A stretch of 7,237 nucleotides of DNA from Rhizobium sp. Q54 (GTDB lineage: Bacteria; Bacteroidota; Bacteroidia; Flavobacteriales; Flavobacteriaceae): contig CALPLL020000093.1 in the NCBI GenBank assembly GCA_943324395.2, positions 1 to 7,237 of the forward strand. The letters run 5' to 3'. The notes beneath the pieces were generated by a model. It saw nothing but the letters and a program-made list of their open reading frames with translations, did no database searches and had not been told where the DNA came from. Both the position numbers and the translations under genes were made by a program. This document shows, piece by piece, positions 1-6,900 of the stretch (within the stretch, counting starts at the first letter, position 1; every line of letters starts with the position of its first letter).

Positions 1-1869
1 AATATTTCCAATACTGTTTGGATGAAAGCCATAGGGCATTTAATCATTATTGCTTTAGTTTTAATGTGGGCTTATCATTTGTTTCTTTACAAATGGACAC
101 AAGATTTCCAACACAGTTTCTTCCCGGAATTGGAAAAAAAATATCAGGTTTTCCTTGGTAAAATATTAACAGGAAAAAAATCTTTAATTGCTTTAATTGG
201 AATTATTGCTTTGTTATTTTTCTCCTTCGTATTATTAGGAATATTCCCAAGAAATGTATTGTTTTTTCCAAAGAACATTCCAAATCAAGCGATAGTTTAC
301 ATAGAATATCCACAAGGAACAGAAATTGAAAAGACCAATAAAGCCAATTTATTTGTTGAAAAACAAGTGATTGCCATTTTAGGTAAATATGTTGAAAATG
401 ATGAAAATTATTTGGCAGAAAGCATCGTTTCACAAGTTGGAAAAGGCGCAGGAAATCCAAATGTAGATTCTGGAAATCAATCGGAAACGCCCTACAAAGG
501 AAAAGTAACGGTAAATTTCACAGAATATAAATTCAGAAAAGGCGTAAATACAAGCGACATTTTAGAAGAAATTCGTTCGAAAGTAAAGGCGATTGCTGGT
601 GCAAAAATTATCGTGGAGAAAGATGCCAATGGGCCGCCTTCAGGATATCCAATAAGTTTGCAATTGTCGGGAACAAACTATGATGAAATGTTGGTTGAAG
701 CCAATAAAGTAATTGCATTTATCAATTCGAAAAACATTGAAGGAATTGAAAAATTAAATATCGATGTGAACAAAGAAAGTCCTGAAATGGAAGTAAATGT
801 TGATCGTGTAAATATTGGAAGTTTAGGTGCTACTACAGGACAACTAGGATTTACAATGCGTAGAGCGATTTACGGTCAAGAAATTTCGACTTATAAAGAA
901 GGGAAAGACGATTACAATATTGTGATGCGTTTGCAAGAAGACCAACGCAAAAACGAAAGTGTATTGTTCAATCAGCCGGTGACTTTTAGAAATCAAAACA
1001 ACGGACAAATCATTCAAGTTCCGATTTCAGCTTTGGCAACAACCGAGAAAAAATACACGTTCAATCAAATAAAACGTAAGAATTCAAAACGAATTATGAC
1101 AATTTATTCTAATGTTCTTACTGGTTTTAATGGCGACGGAATTACCAAACAAATTGAAGCTGCGATAAAAACAGCCAATTATAAAATGGCGGGCGATATC
1201 ACCTATTCGTTTTCTGGGGAACAAGAACAACAGAAAAAAGATTCCGGTTTCTTATTCGGCGCCTTACTTTTAGCATTGGCAAGTATCACGATAATTATTG
1301 TGTTACAGTTCAATTCGTTATCTAAAACTGCCATTATCATGTTCACCGTTTTATTAAGTTTCAGTGGAGTTTTCTACGGATACGTATTTGCAGGAATGGA
1401 TTTCGTGATCTTAATGACCATGATGGGAATTATAGCCCTTTCGGGAATTGTGGTGAAAAACGGAATCGTATTAATGGATTTCTTTGTGTTATTGATGGAC
1501 GAAAAAGTGAGTGAAAACAAGCAAACTTCGCATAATGATTTAACCATTGCTGAAATTAAAGAAGTGATTATCCAATCGGGGAAATCTCGTTTACGTCCGG
1601 TGTTATTAACGGCATTAACAGCCATTTTAGGATTGATTCCATTGGCGATAGGGTTGAATTTTGACTTCTTCTCGCTGGTAACCAATTTAAATCCGCATGT
1701 ATATGTTGGAGGTGATAATGTAGTTTTCTGGGGACCATTGGCATGGACCATTATCTTCGGATTGACTTATGCTACGGTATTAACTTTAGTGATGGTTCCG
1801 GTCATGTTCTACTTGGTTAAACGAACTAAATACTGGCTAAGAGACAGAAGATTAGCGAACGAAAATTAA
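1..1869 (+). CDS. RND efflux permease, C-terminal part (5' end outside window)
   Basis: Inner-membrane proton-driven pump subunit of a tripartite efflux system (partners would be a periplasmic adaptor and a TolC-like outer-membrane channel, not seen here). The frame is open from base 1, and the ATG at 22 lies inside a hydrophobic segment, so it is internal and not the true start. The 622 visible residues are roughly the second half of a family usually above 1000 residues. In fragment numbering: a membrane helix at about 10-30, an amphipathic linker, a helix at 61-82, a large periplasmic loop to about 415, then helices near 417-437, 443-464, 467-493, 533-551 and 579-606. Family hallmarks are GIIALSGIVVKNGIVLMDF (476-494) and SRLRPVLLTALTAILGLIPL (529-548). 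The loop before the last helix carries GGDNVVFWGP (570-579), which I recall from Bacteroidota RND pumps. The proton-relay aspartates of TM4 lie before the window. Substrate cannot be told. A terminator follows the stop codon. Confidence 0.93.
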   Translation, partial: NISNTVWMKAIGHLIIIALVLMWAYHLFLYKWTQDFQHSFFPELEKKYQVFLGKILTGKKSLIALIGIIALLFFSFVLLGIFPRNVLFFPKNIPNQAIVYIEYPQGTEIEKTNKANLFVEKQVIAILGKYVENDENYLAESIVSQVGKGAGNPNVDSGNQSETPYKGKVTVNFTEYKFRKGVNTSDILEEIRSKVKAIAGAKIIVEKDANGPPSGYPISLQLSGTNYDEMLVEANKVIAFINSKNIEGIEKLNIDVNKESPEMEVNVDRVNIGSLGATTGQLGFTMRRAIYGQEISTYKEGKDDYNIVMRLQEDQRKNESVLFNQPVTFRNQNNGQIIQVPISALATTEKKYTFNQIKRKNSKRIMTIYSNVLTGFNGDGITKQIEAAIKTANYKMAGDITYSFSGEQEQQKKDSGFLFGALLLALASITIIIVLQFNSLSKTAIIMFTVLLSFSGVFYGYVFAGMDFVILMTMMGIIALSGIVVKNGIVLMDFFVLLMDEKVSENKQTSHNDLTIAEIKEVIIQSGKSRLRPVLLTALTAILGLIPLAIGLNFDFFSLVTNLNPHVYVGGDNVVFWGPLAWTIIFGLTYATVLTLVMVPVMFYLVKRTKYWLRDRRLANEN

Positions 1870-1882
1870 ATACAAATAAATT

Positions 1883-1913
1883 AAATCCCTGTTGAGAAAC
1901 GGGGATTTTTTTT
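1883..1913 (+). terminator. Rho-independent terminator of the RND gene
   Basis: An 11-bp stem pairs 1883-1893 with 1898-1908, containing one G-T pair and a CCC/GGG core. It is closed by the GNRA-type tetraloop GAGA (1894-1897) and runs into eight T residues (1906-1913). It begins 14 bases after the stop codon at 1867-1869, so transcription of the efflux gene probably ends here. Confidence 0.88.
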
Positions 1914-1920
1914 GATTTTT

Positions 1921-1990
1921 AGCCCGGATAGAAGGGAAAATCCCGAGCTTTTTAGCGAGGATTTGGAATGATAGCCGGATAAAGCTCCTA
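1921..1990 (+). ncRNA. Structured intergenic element, possible flavobacterial RNA or dispersed repeat
   Basis: This stretch folds into one long interrupted stem-loop. AGC (1921-1923) pairs with GCT (1984-1986). CCGG (1924-1927) pairs with CCGG (1975-1978). TA (1929-1930) pairs with TA (1972-1973). AAATCC (1938-1943) pairs with GGATTT (1959-1964), and GCT (1947-1949) pairs with AGC (1954-1956) around a TTTT loop, with facing GA/GA mismatches below it. The pattern AGCCC...AGCTCCTAA resembles elements I recall between genes in Flavobacterium genomes, and it could be a member of the Flavo-1 RNA motif, but I cannot test that here. Only one copy is in the window, so its repeat status is inferred from memory. 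It could also be merely a transcript-end structure. Confidence 0.4.
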
Positions 1991-2006
1991 ATAAAAAGTC
2001 AAAAGA

Positions 2007-2038
2007 TTTCGAATACAGAAAATATAATTGTTAATTTG
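2007..2038 (+). promoter_or_regulatory. Weak candidate promoter for the lipoprotein gene
   Basis: TTAATTTG (2031-2038) matches the Bacteroidota -7 consensus TAnnTTTG at all but one position, and TTTC (2007-2010) lies 20 bases upstream where TTTG would be expected. The start codon is 22 bases downstream, which would give a very short leader. A second near-match, TATAATTG (2023-2030), overlaps the area. Because a terminator precedes the gene, a promoter is expected somewhere in 1915-2059, but neither match is strong in such AT-rich DNA. Confidence 0.25.
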
Positions 2039-2059
2039 TGTCATCAAATTTAGAAACGC

Positions 2060-3658
2060 ATGTTGAAAAACAAATTCAGGTCTATTTTTATTTTATTGGC
2101 ACTTACAGTTATTAGTTGTGCCAAACGCGGATCGATTACTGGTGGGTTAAAAGACACAATTGCTCCGGTTTTAAGGGCGAGTTTTCCGAAAAATTTAAGT
2201 GTGAATTTTAAAGGAAAGGAAATAAATTTGACGTTTGACGAATATGTAAAATTGAAAAATGTAAACAAACAGTTGATTGTTTCGCCTCCAATGAAATATA
2301 TTCCTGAGGTTTTTCCGCTCACTCCGAGCAAAATAATTACTATCAAAATTAAAGATACTTTACAAGAAAATACGACCTATAGTTTCAATTTTGGGCAAAG
2401 CATTGAGGACAATAACGAGGGCAATCCTTACAATCAGTTCAAGTATATTTTTTCTACGGGCAGCTACATCGATTCGTTGAAAGTGGGCGGAGCAATTAAA
2501 GATGCGTTGAATAAAAAAGAAGATTCGTTTGTTTCGGTGATGTTGTATGAAGTGAATAATAAATTCAACGATTCGGTGGTTTATAAATCGGTTCCGAGGT
2601 ACATTACCAATACGCTGGACAGTTTGAAAACTTTTAAAATTGAAAATGTAAAAGCGGGGAAATACCTACTGGTGGCGATGAAAGATATTAATAGCAACAA
2701 CAAATTCAATCCAAAAGAGGACAAAATTGGGTTCAGAAAACAGTTGGTTTCCATTCCAAACGACAGCCTTTTTGAATTGAAATTATTCAAAGAAGTGTTG
2801 GCGTTTAAAACGGTAAAACCAGTTCAAACGACCGGAAATAAATTAATTTTAGGTTATGAGGGAAATCCTAAAAACTTAAAAATTGCGCTTAAAAAAGGTA
2901 ATGAAATTATACCAACTATTGTGACCAAATTCCCTTTTAAAGATTCGGTTCAGGTTTGGTTTAAACCCATAAAAGCAGATTCTTTAAATTTGGCTGTTGC
3001 CAATGGAAATTACAAAAAATCCTACACTTTTAAGAAAACGGAACAGAAGAAAGACACGTTAAGTTTTACTCCGAAAACGAGCTTGGGATTATCAAAATTA
3101 GATCAGTTTACAATTCGTTCTTCACGCCCGTTGGTGAAATTTGATGAATCAAAAATGAAGGTTACTGATAAAGATTCTGTGAATGTAAAGTTCACCACGA
3201 GTTATGATGCTTATACTCAAGAATTGAAGTTTGATATTCCAAAAGATCCTTTGCAACGGTATAAATTTCAACTGCTGCCAGGCGCATTAACAGATTATAT
3301 TGATCAGAAAAACGATACGTTATCCTATAAAGTGACTACTAAAAGCGCAACTGATTACGGAAATTTGCGCGTGAATTTAACCAATGTAAAACAGTTTCCG
3401 GTTATCGTGGAATTAACCAACGATAAAGGCGATGTCTTGGCTTCTGAATTTTCTGAAAAAAATACTTCTTTAGATTTTATGTTTTTGGAACCCGCAAAAT
3501 ATACTCTTCGCGTGATTTATGATGCCAATAGAAATAAAGAGTGGGATTCTGGAAATTTCTTAGAACGACTACAACCCGAAGAGGTTATTTATTTCCCTAA
3601 AGAAATTGATGTTCGCGGCAATTGGGATGTGGATCAAACTTTTGATTTAAATCAGTAA
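2060..3658 (+). CDS. Ig-like domain (Big_5-type) lipoprotein
   Basis: A 532-residue envelope lipoprotein of unknown function. The signal peptide ends in the lipobox VISC with C20 as the lipidated residue. The following AKRGSITGGLKDTIAP is the characteristic opening of a conserved Bacteroidota family. Residues about 33-134 form a bacterial Ig-like domain of the Big_5 type. About 141-249 look like a transthyretin-like beta-sandwich ending in AGKYLLVAMKDINSNNKFNP (199-218). Residues about 343-427 and 433-530 appear to repeat this pair, with PAKYTLRVIYDANRNKEWD (478-496). Both D-x-N-x-N stretches resemble calcium-binding loops, which is inference only. The residues after C20 are basic and not acidic, so they lack the acidic surface-export signal described for Bacteroidota lipoproteins; a periplasm-facing location is more likely. 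An in-frame TAG at 2051-2053 makes ATG 2060 the first possible start. No Shine-Dalgarno is visible. It stands alone between two long gaps. Confidence 0.85.
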   Translation: MLKNKFRSIFILLALTVISCAKRGSITGGLKDTIAPVLRASFPKNLSVNFKGKEINLTFDEYVKLKNVNKQLIVSPPMKYIPEVFPLTPSKIITIKIKDTLQENTTYSFNFGQSIEDNNEGNPYNQFKYIFSTGSYIDSLKVGGAIKDALNKKEDSFVSVMLYEVNNKFNDSVVYKSVPRYITNTLDSLKTFKIENVKAGKYLLVAMKDINSNNKFNPKEDKIGFRKQLVSIPNDSLFELKLFKEVLAFKTVKPVQTTGNKLILGYEGNPKNLKIALKKGNEIIPTIVTKFPFKDSVQVWFKPIKADSLNLAVANGNYKKSYTFKKTEQKKDTLSFTPKTSLGLSKLDQFTIRSSRPLVKFDESKMKVTDKDSVNVKFTTSYDAYTQELKFDIPKDPLQRYKFQLLPGALTDYIDQKNDTLSYKVTTKSATDYGNLRVNLTNVKQFPVIVELTNDKGDVLASEFSEKNTSLDFMFLEPAKYTLRVIYDANRNKEWDSGNFLERLQPEEVIYFPKEIDVRGNWDVDQTFDLNQ

Positions 3659-3776
3659 TTATCCATTTTTTTGATTGATAAATTCTCCCTTTTTTTTCAA
3701 GTTGCGTAATTTTTTCTCCATTTGTAAACGTTTAATAACGAAACACATACGTTAACTAAGTTTATTTCTTTTTGTG

Positions 3777-3788
3777 TAACAATTGTTA
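3777..3788. promoter_or_regulatory. 12-base perfect palindrome, possible operator
   Basis: TAACAATTGTTA is a perfect palindrome. It lies just upstream of the candidate -7 element and contains the TTG that would serve as its -33 element, so a dimeric regulator bound here could block RNA polymerase. AT-rich palindromes of this size can arise by chance, and no second copy is seen in the window. Confidence 0.3.
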
Positions 3789-3817
3789 AATATATCGGAA
3801 TATTTTATTTAAGTTTG
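3783..3817 (+). promoter_or_regulatory. Candidate promoter of the LamG/Ig gene
   Basis: TAAGTTTG (3810-3817) fits the Bacteroidota -7 consensus TAnnTTTG exactly. The nearest upstream TTG is at 3783-3785, 24 bases away and slightly longer than the usual 17-23 base spacing. Transcription from here would begin near 3824 and give a leader of about 165 bases before ATG 3990. A partial second match, TTAATTTG (3891-3898), lies closer to the gene but has no TTG at the right distance. Confidence 0.42.
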
Positions 3818-3925
3818 TGATAAAAACAATTCGTTATTATCATAATTTAATCTTAGTATCTGTTTTATTTATTTTTAGAACCCGTCCATTTTAATTTGGT
3901 ATAGAATCTAAATAATAAATTAAAT

Positions 3926-3985
3926 CCCTCACTTAATCAATTATATTTATACTTAAATGGGGGCTTGTACTAATTAAAAAACAAG
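3926..3985 (+). promoter_or_regulatory. Two adjacent hairpins in the mRNA leader
   Basis: Hairpin 1 pairs CCCTCA (3926-3931) with TGGGGG (3958-3963, one G-T pair). After a C/A mismatch, TTAA (3933-3936) pairs with TTAA (3953-3956), leaving a 16-base loop. Hairpin 2 starts at the next base: CTTGT (3964-3968) pairs with ACAAG (3981-3985). Four bases then separate it from the ATG. There is no T-run after either stem, so they do not look like a terminator. They may affect translation or mRNA stability; this is inference. Confidence 0.35.
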
Positions 3986-3989
3986 TAAA

Positions 3990-6900
3990 ATGAAAAATAA
4001 GCTACTTCTTTTAGTTTTTGGTTTAATCATCTCAAGCCAAATAGTTTACTCGCAACTCCCATCCTATGTTCCAACAAATGGATTAGTGGGATATTGGCCT
4101 TTTAATGGCAATGCAAACGACCAAAGTGGGAATGGTTTAAATGGCACTGTAACTGGAGCTACTTTAACTTCTGACAGAAATGGTGTTAGTAATAGTGCCT
4201 ATTCCTTCAACCCTTCAATTGCGAGTAAAATTTCAATTCAAACTCAAGCTGTTACAGGCACAGGATTGCTGAATCAGTTTAGCATTGTTATGTGGGTTAA
4301 AGCCAATAGAGTGGCTAATTTTATTTCTGAAAGCTCATTTTGTCCCGGTTCAGTAGATGTTTCAATGGCAAATTCAAATCAAAATTGGGCGTTTGTCCCT
4401 TCTAATGCAGGAGTAAATTTAGGAGTTGGCTTTTCACTAGGAACAAATGGAATTATGGTTTCTGAACACGCAAATAATATATTAGTAAGCAGGTTGAGTA
4501 ATGCATCAACTTATTCTAATTTTGTTCACGTTGCCATAGTATATAATGCCAATAATTCATATTTGTATGTAAATAATGTTTTAGTAAGAACAAGGTCAAT
4601 GTATTGTTCGGCTAATACTAAAGGAATTCCATCTTTAATAACTCTAGGATCGGCATTGTATTCTTCCAATTTTTCTGGAATAATTGACGATTTCGGAATT
4701 TGGAATCGTGCTTTAACGCAATCAGAAATTCAACAATTATATATCGCTTGTACAACTCCTGCCCCAACAGGAATTGCTGCACAAAATCTATGTTCAGGAT
4801 CAACTGTTGCCAATTTATCGGCAACTGGAACTACTATTAAATGGTACACTACAACATCAGGAGGAACGGCATTAGCTTCAACAACTGCTCTTGTAAATGG
4901 AACGACTTATTATGCGTCTCAAACAGTTAATGGTTGTGAAAGTAGAACCAGATTAGCAGTAACTGTTAGTTTGAATAACTTAGTATCGCCAGCGTCATCC
5001 TCTCAAACTTTATGTATTAATACTGCTTTAATGCCTATTACTCATACTACGACTGGAGCTACAGGAATTGGATCAGTAACAGGTTTGCCAGCTGGGGTAA
5101 TAGCTTATTGGTCAGCGAACACTATTACTATTAGTGGTACACCAACGGTTTCTGGAACATTCAATTATAGAGTTCCATTAACCGGAGGATGTGGTACAGT
5201 ATATGCTACAGGAATTATTATTGTAAATCCGAATAATACTGTAACGGCAGCATCAGTTTTTCCAACGACATGCATAAATACGGCTTTGCAAGTTATTAAT
5301 CATACAACTACTGGAGCAACTGGAATTGGAATAGCAACAGGTTTGCCATTAGGCGTATCAGCTACATGGTCTTCCAATACAATTACAATTAGTGGAACAC
5401 CATCGGTTTCAGGAACATTTAATTATAGCATTCCATTAACAGGAGGATGCGGAGGTTACGCTACCGGCACAATTATTGTAAATACAAATCCTGCCCCTAC
5501 AGGGAGTGTTAATCAATCTGTATGTTCAGGATCAACCATTGCAAATTTGACGGCAACTGGAACTGCAATTCAATGGTATGCTTCGGCTACAGGAGGAACT
5601 CCATTACCGTCGACAACTGTTATTGTAAGCGGAACGACCTACTTTGCTTCTCAAACTGTTTCAGGTTGCGAAAGCCCTTCCAGATTAGCCGTAACTGCAA
5701 ATTTTTTAATTGTTAATGCGCCAACAGGAAATGCAATACAGTATTTTTGTGGGCAATCAACGATTGCAAGTTTCGTTCTAAATGGATCTAGCGTAAAGTG
5801 GTATGCAACTTCAACTGGAGGAACAGAACTTCCTTTAACTACCCTAATTACTAATGGTGCTTTTTATTATGCAAGTAATAATATTAACAATTGTGAAAGT
5901 TCGACAAGATATGCTGTAAGAGGTTATATTAAAAATACTGGCTTAACTGCTTCATCAACTACTGTTTGTGGAGGTTCGCCAGTAACTTTAACTGCATCAG
6001 ATTCAACTTCTGCTTCTCCAACTTTTTTATGGTCAACAGGAGATACCACTGCTTCACTTGTGGTTACCCCTCAAGTTTCAACGACTTATTGGGTTGATAT
6101 TATTTCTTTTGGAAGTTCTTGTAGAAAGTACATTTCTATAATTGTTAATAATCCAACAGTTACAGCATCAAATGCATTTCTTTGCCAACCAGGAACTGTA
6201 ACAATTACCGCAAATAGTCAAGCAGGCTTAAGCACTAATAGCTGTTCAAGTACTATTTTATCAACTAATTTGCAATCCAACTTATTAGCTTGGTACCCTT
6301 TTTGCGGAAATGTAAATGATCAAACTTCAAACAATAATAATGGAACGGTAACAGGAACAACAACCTATGTTAATGACCGAAATAATAATCCATCAAGTGC
6401 TTTTTTCTTTAATGGTGCTACAAAAATTCAAATACCACACAATAATTCTCTTAATGCATTTCCTTTTTCGGTTTCAGCATGGGTGAAATCATCTGATTTA
6501 AGTCCAGGTCATATAATTGGAAAATATGAAAATGCCACATGGAATGGGTGGACATTATGGTCTGATCCAAAAGGTTCAGGGTTCTATTTGCGAGGCAGAA
6601 ACAGCGCATTGATTTCTGGATACGATGATTACCCAGAATTTAGCACATCACCAGTAAACGATAATTCATGGCATAATTTAGTTTTTGTAGCCGATCAATA
6701 TTCAGGAAGAATCTATCTTGACGGTGTATTACAAGACACTCAATTATGGAGAGGAACTCCTGGAGTTGCTAATTCATCTTGGCCAATGATTATTGGTTAT
6801 TATGCCCATACTTATGTAGGAATTGGAACAGAAACAGGGTATTTTAATGGAGCTACAGATGATATTGGAGTTTGGGGAAGAGCATTAACAGATGTTGAGG

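Larger units (their letters stand above)
3659..3989. other. 331-base AT-rich gap upstream of the LamG/Ig gene
   Basis: No protein-coding gene is evident. The 5' part (3659-3700) has T-rich runs and only a weak five-pair stem (TTATC 3659-3663 with GATAA 3677-3681) before a run of T at 3690-3697, so a terminator for the lipoprotein gene is possible but poorly supported. The middle (about 3733-3842) holds a candidate promoter, a 12-base palindrome and inverted repeats. The 3' part (3926-3985) holds two adjacent hairpins. The length and density of dyads suggest that the downstream gene has its own regulated promoter and a long leader. Confidence 0.6.

Noticed and set aside
22..24. ATG at 22 as the start of the RND gene
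   Set aside because: The same frame is open back to base 1, and the protein from here would begin inside the linker and membrane helices in the middle of an RND permease.
552..700. Horizontal-transfer or mobile-element boundary in the RND gene
   Set aside because: Base composition and codon use look uniform with the neighbours and no terminal inverted repeats or transposase are visible.
1374..1751. Minus-strand 125-codon reading frame
   Set aside because: It lies wholly antisense to the conserved membrane helices of the RND permease and its translation shows no recognisable family; other minus-strand frames at 203-460, 2050-2346, 2581-2790 and 4618-4824 are rejected for the same reason.
3659..3697. 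Rho-independent terminator after the lipoprotein gene
   Set aside because: Only a five-pair AT-rich stem with a 13-base loop can be drawn, and the T-run does not follow it directly; support is too weak to list.
5522..5716. Plus-strand 64-codon reading frame
   Set aside because: It is an out-of-frame overlap within the LamG/Ig gene, whose own frame is continuous with clear domain motifs.
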